DNA of 64,000 nt, taken from positions 1 through 64,000 of the forward strand of contig DXLP01000002.1 of NCBI GenBank assembly GCA_019414645.1, written 5' to 3'. The translations under genes and the position numbers were made by a program. Under the pieces are notes generated by a model. It was given only the letters and a program-made list of their open reading frames with translations, searched no databases and was not told the DNA's origin. Origin of the DNA: Collinsella sp. (GTDB lineage Bacteria > Actinomycetota > Coriobacteriia > Coriobacteriales > Coriobacteriaceae). The first letter of the stretch is position 1, and each line of letters starts with the position of its first letter. This document shows positions 7,737-15,813 of this stretch, in pieces.

Positions 7737-9353
7737 ATGACCGCAAAAAAGAAGTTCAATTTCAAAGCGCCGTTGGAGGTGTTCGCGAAGTCGATCGTCC
7801 AGCCGATGATGTATCTCTCGGTTGCCGGCATCCTGCTCATTGTGGGCATCATTCTGACCAACAAGACCATTTGCGCTTTGGTCCCCGTACTGGGCTCCGG
7901 TCCGTTCCAGCTTGTGGGCGCCGTTGTCTACCAGTCGCTGATGTTTATCATCAACAACCTCTCGATTCTGTTCTGCGTGGGCATCGCCGGCGCCATGGCA
8001 AAGAAGAACAAGGGCCATGCTTCGCTGATCGCCCTGATGTCGTTCTTCCTGTTCCTGCAGGCTAACAACATCGTGCTCAACGCCACCGGCTCTCTTGCCG
8101 ATGCGAGCGGCATGCTCGGCCTTACCGGAACCGGCCAGGCCACCGTTATGGGCATCCAGGTGCTCGATACCGGCGTGTTCGGCGGCATCATTCTCGGTTG
8201 CATCACCGGCGCCGTGTTCAACAAGTACTCGAACAAGCAGTTCCCCATTGCCCTTTCGATGTTCTCGGGCGTTCGCTTTCCGTTCCTGATCATGATCATC
8301 ATCTCCTGGATCATGGGCGCTGGCTTCTGCATCGTTTGGCCTCCGGTTCAGGGTGCCATCTCCTCCGTTGCCGGCATCATTAAGGAGTCAGGCAACATCG
8401 GTCTGTTTATCTACGGCATGCTCAACAAGCTGCTCGTTCCCACCGGTCTGCACCACCTCATCTACACCCCGTTCCAGTTCTCCGATGTGGGTGGCACCCT
8501 TACGCTGGGTGGTCAGGTTATCGCCGGCGCCTATCCCATCCGTGTTGCCGAGATGGCAATGACGGGTCAGCCCTTCTCCGATAGCACCTACTTCAACAGC
8601 TACACCTTCAACAATCTGTGGCCCTACATCGGCATCGGCCTCGCCTTTATCGTCACCGCCTACAAGGGGAACAAGGATAAGACCAAGGCCGTTATCATCC
8701 CGCTGATCATCACCGCCGTGCTCTCCTGCGTGACCGAGCCCATGGACTTCCTCTTTGTCTTTGCCGCTCCCGTGCTCTTTGTCGTTCACTCGGTTCTTTC
8801 CGGCATCTTCCTGGTCCTGCTCAAGGTCCTCTCCGTGCCCGCTTCGACTGCAGGCGGCATCATCAACATCGTGGTCTCCAACCTGGTCCTGGGCGTCGAT
8901 AAGACCAACTGGCCGGTTATGCTGGTGCTTGGAGTCGTCAACGCCGCGCTGTACTTCTTCCTCTTCACCTTCCTTATCAAGAAGCTCAACCTCCACACGC
9001 CTGGCCGCGAGGAGGAGTCCGAGCTCGCCGAGTCCGTTGCCGAGGGCGAGGCCGCCGCGTCTGTCGCAGTGAAGCAGGGCGCCGTTGCCGCGGCTCCCGC
9101 AGAGGGCGTCGATGCAGGTATTGCCGACCTGGTCGCAGGTCTTGGCGGCAAGGACAACATCGAGGAGCTCGAGAACTGCTTTACGCGTCTCCGCGTGAAC
9201 GTTAAGAACCCGGACCTCATCAATGAGGACCTCATCAACCACGTGCCCAACAGCGGCATCAACCGCAACGGCAATAATATCCAGATCATCTTTGGCATGA
9301 AGGTCGCCGAGATGCGCGACAAGGTCGAAAACGCAATTGAGAAGGAGCAGTAA
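7737..9353 (+). CDS. PTS EIICB permease, alpha-glucoside (maltose) type
   Basis: A 538-residue fusion. Residues 1 to about 420 form an EIIC membrane channel with about ten hydrophobic helices and the family signatures GLHHLIYTPF and CVTEPMDFLF. An Ala/Glu-rich linker (about 425-455) leads to the EIIB domain, whose phosphorylated cysteine is Cys481 in NCFTRLRV; family members usually read CxTRLR. It resembles MalX/GlvC/AglA permeases that import and phosphorylate maltose-like sugars. The EIIA domain is encoded separately at 6253-6765. The next gene, a CDMP-type GH4 hydrolase, points to alpha-glucosides. Strong ribosome-binding site AAGGAAGGGGAG. Confidence 0.92.
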   Translation: MTAKKKFNFKAPLEVFAKSIVQPMMYLSVAGILLIVGIILTNKTICALVPVLGSGPFQLVGAVVYQSLMFIINNLSILFCVGIAGAMAKKNKGHASLIALMSFFLFLQANNIVLNATGSLADASGMLGLTGTGQATVMGIQVLDTGVFGGIILGCITGAVFNKYSNKQFPIALSMFSGVRFPFLIMIIISWIMGAGFCIVWPPVQGAISSVAGIIKESGNIGLFIYGMLNKLLVPTGLHHLIYTPFQFSDVGGTLTLGGQVIAGAYPIRVAEMAMTGQPFSDSTYFNSYTFNNLWPYIGIGLAFIVTAYKGNKDKTKAVIIPLIITAVLSCVTEPMDFLFVFAAPVLFVVHSVLSGIFLVLLKVLSVPASTAGGIINIVVSNLVLGVDKTNWPVMLVLGVVNAALYFFLFTFLIKKLNLHTPGREEESELAESVAEGEAAASVAVKQGAVAAAPAEGVDAGIADLVAGLGGKDNIEELENCFTRLRVNVKNPDLINEDLINHVPNSGINRNGNNIQIIFGMKVAEMRDKVENAIEKEQ

Positions 9354-9356
9354 ACA

Positions 9357-10739
9357 ATGATCATTACTCTGTGTGGTGGCGGATCCACCTTTACCCCCGG
9401 CATCGTCAAGTCCATCGCCCTGCGCAAGGACGAGCTCGACGTTGACGAGATTCGTCTGTACGACATCAACGAGGAGCGCCAGCGCAAGGTCGGCGTGCTC
9501 GTGGACTGGATTTTGCACGAGGACCTCGGCCTGGACATCAAGCTCACGGTGACCACCGACAAAAAGACGGCTTTTACCGACGCGAGCTTCGTGTTTGCCC
9601 AGATGCGCGTGGGCGGCTACGCCATGCGCGAGCAGGACGAGAAGATTCCGCTGCGTCACGGCTGCGTGGGCCAGGAGACTTGCGGTTGCGGCGGCCTTGC
9701 CTACGGCATGCGCACCATCTTCCCCATGGTCGAGCTGATCGATGACGTTGAGAAGTACGCCAAGAAGGATTACTGGATTCTCAACTACTCCAACCCTGCT
9801 GCCATCGTCTCCGAGGGCTGCCGTGTGCTGCGTCCCAACGCTCGCATCATCAACATCTGCGACATGCCGATCGCGATCATCGACGTGGTTTGCGCCGCGC
9901 TCGATATCGACAAGAAGGATGTCGAGTACGATTACTTTGGCCTCAACCACTTTGGCTGGTTCACTTCGATCCGCCACAAGGGCGAGGAGGTGCTCCCGCA
10001 GCTGCGCGAGTACATCAAGGAGCATGAGATTCTGCTGCCTGATTCGTACCTCAAGGGTATGAGCTCGCTGATGTCCAAGAATCCCGAGGAGGCCACCGAC
10101 GAGCACCCCGAGCAGAACCGCCACACCAAGGGCAGCTGGTACTACGTCTGGAAGGGCGAGTACGAGATCATGGAGTGCTTCCCGGAGTACCTGCCCAACA
10201 CGTACCTGAACTACTACTTGCAGCAGAAGGAGTTCGTCGAGCATTCCAACCCCGAGCGCACCCGTGCTAACGAGGTTGAGGAGACGCGTGAGAAGAACCT
10301 CTTTGATGGTATCGATCACTACGAGAAGACGGGCGAGATCGACGAGAGCACGTTCTATGCGGGCAGCCACGGCGACTGGATTGCCGACCTGGCCATCGCT
10401 CTGAAGAACGACACCAAGCAGCGCTTCCTGGTCATTTGCGAGAACAAGGGCGCTATCCCCAACATGCCCTACGACGCCATGGTCGAGCTGCCTGCTTACA
10501 TTGGCAAGAACGGCCCCGAGGTCATCAGCCGCGACAACATTCCGCTGTTCCAGCAGGGCCTTATGATGCAGCAGCTGAACTCCGAGAAGCTCGTGGTCGA
10601 GGCTACGATCGAGGGTTCATACGAGAAGGCGCTCAAGGCCTTTACGCTCAACAAGACCGTGCCTTCGATGAAGGTTGCCAAGGAAGTCCTCGACGACATG
10701 ATCGAGGCCAACAAGGGTTACTGGCCCGAGCTTAAGTAA
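9357..10739 (+). CDS. GH4 6-phospho-alpha-glucosidase (NAD+/Mn2+-dependent)
   Basis: A 460-residue glycoside hydrolase family 4 enzyme. The N-terminal Rossmann motif is LCGGGSTFTPG. NYSNP (143-147), CDMP (Cys168-Pro171) and GLNHFGW (His198) form the metal and substrate site. In GH4 the CDMP form marks 6-phospho-alpha-glucosidases such as GlvA/MalH, while beta enzymes have CN(V/A)P. It should hydrolyse maltose-6'-phosphate and related sugars made by the upstream EIICB, giving glucose 6-phosphate plus glucose. Only three bases separate it from the permease stop. A strong terminator follows. Confidence 0.93.
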   Translation: MIITLCGGGSTFTPGIVKSIALRKDELDVDEIRLYDINEERQRKVGVLVDWILHEDLGLDIKLTVTTDKKTAFTDASFVFAQMRVGGYAMREQDEKIPLRHGCVGQETCGCGGLAYGMRTIFPMVELIDDVEKYAKKDYWILNYSNPAAIVSEGCRVLRPNARIINICDMPIAIIDVVCAALDIDKKDVEYDYFGLNHFGWFTSIRHKGEEVLPQLREYIKEHEILLPDSYLKGMSSLMSKNPEEATDEHPEQNRHTKGSWYYVWKGEYEIMECFPEYLPNTYLNYYLQQKEFVEHSNPERTRANEVEETREKNLFDGIDHYEKTGEIDESTFYAGSHGDWIADLAIALKNDTKQRFLVICENKGAIPNMPYDAMVELPAYIGKNGPEVISRDNIPLFQQGLMMQQLNSEKLVVEATIEGSYEKALKAFTLNKTVPSMKVAKEVLDDMIEANKGYWPELK

Positions 10740-10771
10740 AAGCCGCAGGGTCGCTGACCGCATATCTGGAG

Positions 10772-10816
10772 CAATGCCCCGTCCACGTGATTGCGTGGGC
10801 GGGGCATTGTCATTTT
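10772..10816 (+). terminator. Terminator of the alpha-glucoside operon
   Basis: A long stem starting CAATGCCCCG and ending CGGGGCATTG (10772-10809), followed by TCATTTT. Confidence 0.88.
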
Positions 10817-10830
10817 GCGCAAAGGGTTGA

Positions 10831-11052
10831 TATGGGGGCGGGCAGCGCCGTCGCGTCGAGATCGCCCGATCCCTGCTGTGTCCGGGCGACGCGGTGATTC
10901 TGGACGAGCCCTTTACAGGCTTAGATACCGCTGCGCGCGACGCATGCGCCGAGGCCGTGCTCGACTTGCTCGACGGCCGCATGCTGTTGCTTGCCACACA
11001 CGATGCCGCTGACGCTCGGGCCCTCAATATCTCGGACATCATCGCGCTCTAA
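10831..11052 (+). pseudogene. Remnant of an ABC transporter ATP-binding protein (C-terminal part)
   Basis: About 73 codons are readable: an ABC signature (GGGQRRRVEIARSL), Walker B and D-loop (VILDEPFTGLD) and the H-loop (LLATHD), ending in ALNISDIIAL and TAA at 11050-11052. There is an in-frame TGA just before the signature (10828) and no start codon. The Walker A half and any membrane partner are missing. The remnant lies immediately behind the PTS operon terminator, so the rest was deleted or replaced. It is in a different frame from the longest open frame at this spot. Confidence 0.85.
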
Positions 11053-11084
11053 AAGCCATTTCAGGCGCTAAGTCAACAATTAAA

Positions 11085-11113
11085 TGATTCGTTTTCTTCC
11101 GTCCCCATGGGGT
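11085..11113 (+). repeat. Type B palindromic unit (degenerate copy)
   Basis: TGATTCGTTTTCTTCCGTCC followed by CCATGGGGTC, a diverged copy of the 31-bp unit that is perfect at 23429-23513. It lies upstream of the RelB-like gene in the same orientation as the copy downstream (11482-11512). Confidence 0.75.
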
Positions 11114-11114
11114 C

Positions 11115-11168
11115 GGGTATGGTATTCTATCTGCGGGGTAATACTTAGAAATACCAAGTAATACCAAC
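11115..11168 (+). promoter_or_regulatory. Cluster of GGTAT/ATACC half-sites upstream of the antitoxin gene
   Basis: Within about 54 bp there are GGTATGGTATT, GGGGTAATAC, AAATACC and GTAATACC, that is several direct and inverted GGTAT half-sites. Ribbon-helix-helix antitoxins usually repress their own promoter through such short repeated boxes, so this is a plausible autoregulatory operator. No clear -35/-10 pair could be fixed. Confidence 0.4.
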
Positions 11169-11279
11169 GCCGTAGAAACAAACTCCAGATGCGGGCCAAT
11201 CGGGTTGCCTTCACAGCCCGTCGCCCAGCCGCGTGGCCCGCATCTATCCGCACCACCGTCGTTTCAAAAAGGAAGCGCC

Positions 11280-11480
11280 ATGGCAGAACACATGACCCCG
11301 GTTGTCGCGAAGGTCTTGCCCGAGGAAAAGGCGGCCTTCGCGGCGGCAACCCAGCTCGTAGGTACCACGCCGTCCAACGCCATCCGCATGTTTATCGCCG
11401 CGTTTAATCGCTGCGGCACCTTTCCGTTCGACATTTCGCCCAACGGGGCCTTTGGCACTGCGCCCGATTCTCATCAATAA
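11280..11480 (+). CDS. RelB/DinJ-family antitoxin, orphan
   Basis: A 66-residue protein with a ribbon-helix-helix N-terminus and the DinJ-like segment TPSNAIRMFIAAFNRCGTFP followed by FDI, matching the LPFDL end region of DinJ/RelB antitoxins. Start ATG 11280 follows AAAAAGGAAG; an upstream in-frame ATG at 11205 lacks a ribosome-binding site. No RelE/YafQ toxin reading frame exists on either side: upstream is an ABC remnant, downstream a CPBP protease. The gene is bracketed by two same-orientation type B repeats. It may be a solitary regulator or the survivor of a decayed toxin-antitoxin pair. Confidence 0.8.
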   Translation: MAEHMTPVVAKVLPEEKAAFAAATQLVGTTPSNAIRMFIAAFNRCGTFPFDISPNGAFGTAPDSHQ

Positions 11481-11481
11481 G

Positions 11482-11512
11482 TGATCCGTTTTCCTCCGTC
11501 CCCATGGGATCA
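11482..11512 (+). repeat. Type B palindromic unit
   Basis: A 31-bp unit TGATCCGTTTTCCTCCGTCC followed by CCATGGGATCA, with ends TGATCC/GGGATCA and core CCTCCGTCCCC. It starts two bases after the antitoxin stop codon and is nearly identical to the right arm of the pair at 23483-23513. Confidence 0.82.
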
Positions 11513-11563
11513 GCTCTCTGCCGAGTTGTGGTAGAACTAGGGAACGGTTTTGAGGAGGTTGGC

Positions 11564-12445
11564 ATGCTCAATGCGATGGTGTGGGCGCTTGCCTGTTTTG
11601 GCGTTGTCACTGCCGATATAGCCCTGAGCGTGGTTCTGTTTTCAGTTCTCGATGCCGTATCGGTGCTGACGGGCTATCCGATCGACAATCTCGATATCCA
11701 ATGGTTCCAGGCTGCCGCGCAGACGGCGTCGTTTTTGATGGCGCTGCTGTGGTGGCGTTATCTGTGGCCGCGCTCGTTTATGGCGCGCTGGCAGAGCGAG
11801 CGCCCGCTTGGCGGGGGAGCGAGTGGGGCGTGGAAACGCATCGCCTGCGTTATCGTGATTGGCCTGGCCCTGCAGGTGGTCGTTGGCTACGTGACCGATG
11901 CCGTGCTGTCGCTGTTGCCTGATGCCGCGGCCGATTACAGCGAACTTGTCGAGGAAACGGGCATGGGCGACACGAACTACCTGGCTGTCCTGACCACGGT
12001 GCTCGGCGCTCCGTTTTGCGAGGAACTGCTGGTGCGCGGCATCATTTTTGAGTTTTCGCTCCGAGCGTTTAACCCGCAGTGCCGTCCGCTCTGGAAACGC
12101 CGGCGTCGTGCGAGCGCACAGGATGGCGCCATGGTGCCCTGGGCGGCGCCGGACAAGCGAGGCATCGCCGCGGCGATTGTGCTGCAGGCGGCTATCTTTG
12201 GCTTTATGCATATGAACTGGGTGCAGGGCTGCTACGCCGGAGCCGCCGGTCTGGTCTTTGGCTGGGTGCTCGTGATGACCGGAAAGCTCCGCTACACGAT
12301 TCTGCTGCATTTTGCCTTTAACGCCGGGTCGTATCTCATGGGTTTGCTGTGGTTTGTGAACACGCCGCTCGATGTAATAATTGTGGTCGCCATCGCCGCC
12401 TTTGTGTTGGTAGAGGCGATGCGCTCGCTCAAACAAGCGTGTTAG
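11564..12445 (+). CDS. CPBP-family intramembrane glutamic endopeptidase
   Basis: A 293-residue multi-span membrane protein. The CPBP (CAAX protease and bacteriocin processing, Abi) motifs are FCEELLVRGIIFE, FGFMHMNW and HFAFNAGSY, in order through the C-terminal half, with the EE/R, H and H/N catalytic residues intact. Known relatives are Rce1-like proteases, bacteriocin immunity proteins and PrsW-like proteins; the substrate here cannot be told. The start follows GAGGAGG at 11552-11558. The nearest neighbour is the orphan antitoxin, but a repeat lies between, so co-transcription is uncertain. Confidence 0.88.
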   Translation: MLNAMVWALACFGVVTADIALSVVLFSVLDAVSVLTGYPIDNLDIQWFQAAAQTASFLMALLWWRYLWPRSFMARWQSERPLGGGASGAWKRIACVIVIGLALQVVVGYVTDAVLSLLPDAAADYSELVEETGMGDTNYLAVLTTVLGAPFCEELLVRGIIFEFSLRAFNPQCRPLWKRRRRASAQDGAMVPWAAPDKRGIAAAIVLQAAIFGFMHMNWVQGCYAGAAGLVFGWVLVMTGKLRYTILLHFAFNAGSYLMGLLWFVNTPLDVIIVVAIAAFVLVEAMRSLKQAC

Positions 12446-12467
12446 ACAGATTGTCCCCGCCAGCAAG

Positions 12468-12572
12468 CGTGATTCCCTTAGGGAAAACACGGCTAGGTGT
12501 GCCTGGGCGTGTTTCCCTTAGGGAAATCACAACAAGAGGCGGCGTAAGCGTGTTTCCCCTAGGGAAATCACG
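12468..12572. repeat. Three 24-bp palindromes spaced 40-41 bp (type J)
   Basis: Near-palindromic units with core TTCCCYTAGGGAA and CGTG/CACG ends lie at 12468-12491, 12508-12530 and 12549-12572. Start-to-start distances are 40 and 41 bp, close to four helical turns. They fill the gap between the convergent CPBP and ygiQ genes. No terminator-like T-run follows. Confidence 0.85.
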
Positions 12573-12610
12573 CGTGGGCCGATGAAGCGACTCGCTGGCT
12601 CAGCGTCGTG

Positions 12611-14746
12611 CTAATTGCGGCGACCGCCGCCGTTGGCGCCCTGACGCCCCTGGGCTGCACGGTTGCGCCCGGCAGTGTTTTGCGCGCGCGACATGCCGCT
12701 GTGCCCCTTGCTGCCCTTGGGTCCCTTGCCGGCGGCGCCACCGTGGGCCTTGCCGCCCTTCTTGCCGGTGCCATGCCCACCGCCAGCAGACGTCTCGCCC
12801 GGGTGTGGCGGCACGGGGCGAATCAGGCAATGCTTGGTGTAGCCAATCAAGTCGCGGCGGCCGGCCTTTTCCAGCGCCTCGCGCACCAGCTTGTAGTTCT
12901 CGGGCTTGCGGTACTGGATGAGCGCGCGCTGCATGGCCTTCTCGTGCGGGTCGCGGGCTACGTAGATCGGCTCCATGGTGCGCGGATCCACGCCGGTGTA
13001 GTACATGCAGGTCGACATGGTGGACGGCGTGGGGTAGAAGTCCTGCACCTGCTCGGGCATGTAGCCCATGTCGCGTACGGCCTCGGCAAGGTCAACGGCT
13101 TCCTTCATCGTCGAGCCGGGGTGGCTCGAGATCAGATACGGCACCACGTACTGCTTGAGCCCGTATTCACGGTTCAAGCGTTCAAATTTACGGCAGAACG
13201 CATCGTAGACGGCGCGGCTCGGTTTGCCCATTACGGAGAGCACCGCATCGCTCACGTGCTCGGGTGCCACGCGTAGCTGGCCCGAGACGTGGTGCTCCAG
13301 CAGTTCGCGCAAAAACTCGTCCGAGGCGTCGGCCATGGTGTAGTCAAAGCGGATGCCGCTGCGGACGAAGACCTTTTTGACGCCCGGCAACTGGCGCAGG
13401 TCGCGCAGCAGCTGCGTGTAGCCGCTTTCGTCGACCACCATGTTCTTGCATACGCTCGGCCACAGGCAGCGCTTGTTCTTGCACACGCCGTGCTTGAGCT
13501 GCTTGTCGCAGGCGGGACGGCTAAAGTTGGCCGTCGGCCCGCCCACGTCGTTGATGTAGCCCTTAAACTCGGGATCGCGCGTGAGCAGCTCGGCCTCGCG
13601 CATGATCGAGTCGTGGCTGCGCATCTGCAACACGCGGCCCTGATGGAAGGTGAGGGCGCAAAACGAGCACTCGCCAAAACAGCCGCGGTTGGAGCTAATG
13701 GAAAACTTGATCTCGGCAAAGGCCGGCACGCCGCCCGCCGCGTCGTAGTCGGGATGCCAATCGCGTGCGTAGGGGAGCTCGGCCACCTCGTCCATCTCGT
13801 CGGTCGTCAACGTCGCCGACGGCGGGTTCTGCACCACATAGACGCTGTTGGGGTAGGGCTCTACCAGGCGATGTCCGGTGATGGGGTCCATATTCTGCTG
13901 CTGCACGTTAAAGCTGCGCGCGTAGTTGAGCTTGTCGGCGGTAAGGTCGTCCCAGCTGGGCAGCAGGTCGTAGTCGTAGACCTCGTCGAGCGAGCCCGTG
14001 CGGTAGACGGTGCCGTTGATATAAGAAATCTGGTCGACGGGCAGCCCGGCATCGAGCGCGTCGGCGATCTCGACAATCGCGTGCTCGCCCATGCCGTAGA
14101 TGAGGATGTCGGCGCCCGAGTCGAGCAGTACCGAGCGCTTGAGCTTGTCCTGCCAGTAGTCGTAGTGGGCCAGGCGGCGCAGGCTTGCCTCGATGCCGCC
14201 GATGATGATGGGGGTATCCTTAAACGTCTGACGGATGAGGTTGCCGTAGACCGTGACGGCACGATTGGGACGGCGCCCCTCCTCGCCACCAGGGGTATAG
14301 GCGTCGGTGTGGCGGCGGTGCTTGGTCACCGAATAGTGGTTGACCATGGAGTCCATGTTGCCGGCGCTGACGAGAAAGCCCAGGCGCGGCTCGCCGAGCA
14401 CGCTGATGCTGGCGGGATCGGTCCAGTCGGGCTGGCAGATGATGCCCACTTTGTAGCCGTGCGCGTCGAGCACGCGGCTGATGATGGCCATACCAAAACT
14501 GGGGTGGTCCACGTAGGCGTCGCCGCAGATGTAGACGAAGTCGCACTGGTCCCAGCCGCGCGCGTTCATGTCGGCGCGGCTGACGGGGAGGAACTTATCG
14601 CGGCCCGGACGCCAGGGGCGGGCGAGCGCTGCCGGGGCATGCGCGGGGCGCGAGCCCTGGGCCTTGCCGCCACGCTTTTGCTGCTGGCCCTGTTTGCCCT
14701 GCTGACTGCGCTGGTTGTTCTGAGCGTGCTGAGGCTTTTTTGCCAC
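12611..14746 (-). CDS. YgiQ-family radical SAM protein
   Basis: A 711-residue protein of the YgiQ family. A Gln/Lys/Gly-rich N-terminal stretch (1 to about 45) is followed by the UPF0313 N-terminal domain (GWDQCDFVYICGDAYVDHP, TPGGEEGRRP, GGIEASLRRLAHYDYW). The radical SAM core has the cluster motif CFGECSFC near the middle. The C-terminus is a low-complexity Gly/Lys/Gln tail. Family members bind a 4Fe-4S cluster and SAM; their reaction is not established. I chose GTG at 14744-14746, preceded by GGGAGGG, because the longer frame to 14932 adds sequence without any domain and without a ribosome-binding site. It is transcribed divergently from the DUF1275 gene. Confidence 0.9.
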   Translation of the reverse strand: MAKKPQHAQNNQRSQQGKQGQQQKRGGKAQGSRPAHAPAALARPWRPGRDKFLPVSRADMNARGWDQCDFVYICGDAYVDHPSFGMAIISRVLDAHGYKVGIICQPDWTDPASISVLGEPRLGFLVSAGNMDSMVNHYSVTKHRRHTDAYTPGGEEGRRPNRAVTVYGNLIRQTFKDTPIIIGGIEASLRRLAHYDYWQDKLKRSVLLDSGADILIYGMGEHAIVEIADALDAGLPVDQISYINGTVYRTGSLDEVYDYDLLPSWDDLTADKLNYARSFNVQQQNMDPITGHRLVEPYPNSVYVVQNPPSATLTTDEMDEVAELPYARDWHPDYDAAGGVPAFAEIKFSISSNRGCFGECSFCALTFHQGRVLQMRSHDSIMREAELLTRDPEFKGYINDVGGPTANFSRPACDKQLKHGVCKNKRCLWPSVCKNMVVDESGYTQLLRDLRQLPGVKKVFVRSGIRFDYTMADASDEFLRELLEHHVSGQLRVAPEHVSDAVLSVMGKPSRAVYDAFCRKFERLNREYGLKQYVVPYLISSHPGSTMKEAVDLAEAVRDMGYMPEQVQDFYPTPSTMSTCMYYTGVDPRTMEPIYVARDPHEKAMQRALIQYRKPENYKLVREALEKAGRRDLIGYTKHCLIRPVPPHPGETSAGGGHGTGKKGGKAHGGAAGKGPKGSKGHSGMSRAQNTAGRNRAAQGRQGANGGGRRN

Positions 14747-14784
14747 GATCCCTCCCGGTGTTTGTATGCTGCACGTAATTGTAA

Positions 14785-14817
14785 CCAGTCTTTTTGGGAC
14801 GGGGCTAAAAAGACTGG
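14785..14817. repeat. Type E palindromic unit with GGGACGGGG core
   Basis: Perfect 11-bp arms CCAGTCTTTTT and AAAAAGACTGG enclose GGGACGGGGCT. A single unit in the 268-bp gap between divergent ygiQ and DUF1275 genes. Its core is the same as that of the type C repeat at 34377-34505 although the arms are unrelated. Confidence 0.85.
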
Positions 14818-15014
14818 TGGAGTACATGGGCTGGCGGATCGGCGTGTCGATGCGGGTGTCGGCGCCGCGCCCGCCGTTTGTTTCCAGACTGTGTATCCGC
14901 GCGTTGGGGAACTCGTCTCGCGCGCATGCCATGTTGTCAATGGGTTACAGTATGAACGGCGGCTATGTTTCCGCCAACGCACGAGAGAGTCGTCAACAAG
15001 GAGGATGCACGACG

Positions 15015-15734
15015 ATGCAGCGTGCCAAGCAGATATCGGAGTCTATTGAGCTGGGCATCATCTTGGCGCTCGCCGGTGGCTTTATGGACGTTTATTCGTA
15101 CATTGGGCGCGACCATGTTTTCGCAAACGCTCAGACGGGTAACATCCTGCTCGTGGGCGTGAGCATCTCGGAGGGCAACTGGGCGCTCGCGGGACGCTAT
15201 TTCTTCCCCGTGGTGTCGTTTGCCGTGGGCATTATGCTTGCCGACCTGGTTCACGAGCGGTTTGGCAGCGTGATTCACTGGCGTCAGGTGACGGTGTTCT
15301 TTGAAGCCGTCATCTTGCTGGGCGTGAGTTTTATTCCCGGTGGCGATTTCAACCTGCTCGCCAACTGCCTCACTTCGTTTGCCTGCGGTATGCAAGTCGA
15401 GAGCTTTCGCAAGATACATGGTCACGGCATCGCCACGACCATGTGCATCGGCAACTTGCGCAACGCGCTGCAAAACGTGGACGATTACATCATCACCCAC
15501 AAGCGCGGCTTTTTGGAAAACGGCCTGCTGTACTTTGGCGTGATTTTTACCTTTGTGTTTGGCGCCGTGTTGGGCAATTGGTGCATCGAACGCATGGGCC
15601 TGCACGCCATTGCGGTGGCGAGCGTGCTGCTGTTCGTGGCGTTTGCCATCATGTTTATCGACCGTGAGCGCGACTTGCACAGGAAATGGGCCCGCATCAT
15701 AGCTGACTGGCAGACCACGAGTCTTAAGCGCTAA
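15015..15734 (+). CDS. DUF1275 (YoaK-like) membrane protein
   Basis: A 239-residue integral membrane protein with about six helices. Family features are the early GGFMDVYSYI segment, the NAQTGNILLVG motif after helix 1, and FACGMQVESFR and TTMCIGNLRN in the second half. The function of the family is unknown. ATG 15015 follows AAGGAGGA. The open frame extends back to 14766 but that part resembles no domain. It is divergent from ygiQ and has a strong hairpin immediately after its stop codon. Confidence 0.88.
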   Translation: MQRAKQISESIELGIILALAGGFMDVYSYIGRDHVFANAQTGNILLVGVSISEGNWALAGRYFFPVVSFAVGIMLADLVHERFGSVIHWRQVTVFFEAVILLGVSFIPGGDFNLLANCLTSFACGMQVESFRKIHGHGIATTMCIGNLRNALQNVDDYIITHKRGFLENGLLYFGVIFTFVFGAVLGNWCIERMGLHAIAVASVLLFVAFAIMFIDRERDLHRKWARIIADWQTTSLKR

Positions 15735-15741
15735 GGTGCAT

Positions 15742-15800
15742 GTTCGTAACAACATTCAGGAGCCAGAAAAACTATCTAGCTCCTGAATGTTGTTACGAAC
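15742..15800. repeat. Perfect 22-bp inverted repeat (type H)
   Basis: GTTCGTAACAACATTCAGGA plus GC (15742-15763) and its exact complement (15779-15800) around a 15-base AT-rich loop. It lies between convergent genes and is followed by TGCTTTTTGC on the plus strand, so it may also act as a terminator for the DUF1275 gene. Confidence 0.85.
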
Positions 15801-15813
15801 TGCTTTTTGCGAT

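Noticed and set aside
8388-10370. 660-codon minus-strand frame across the EIICB and GH4 genes
   Set aside because: Spans two real genes including their junction; no ribosome-binding site or recognisable motif.
11280-12445. Toxin partner for the RelB-like antitoxin
   Set aside because: The neighbouring gene is a multi-span CPBP protease and no RelE/YafQ-like frame was found on either strand.
12468-12572. Possible short CRISPR array
   Set aside because: Only three units, each a palindrome in mixed orientation, with spacers of about 17 bp; no cas genes nearby.
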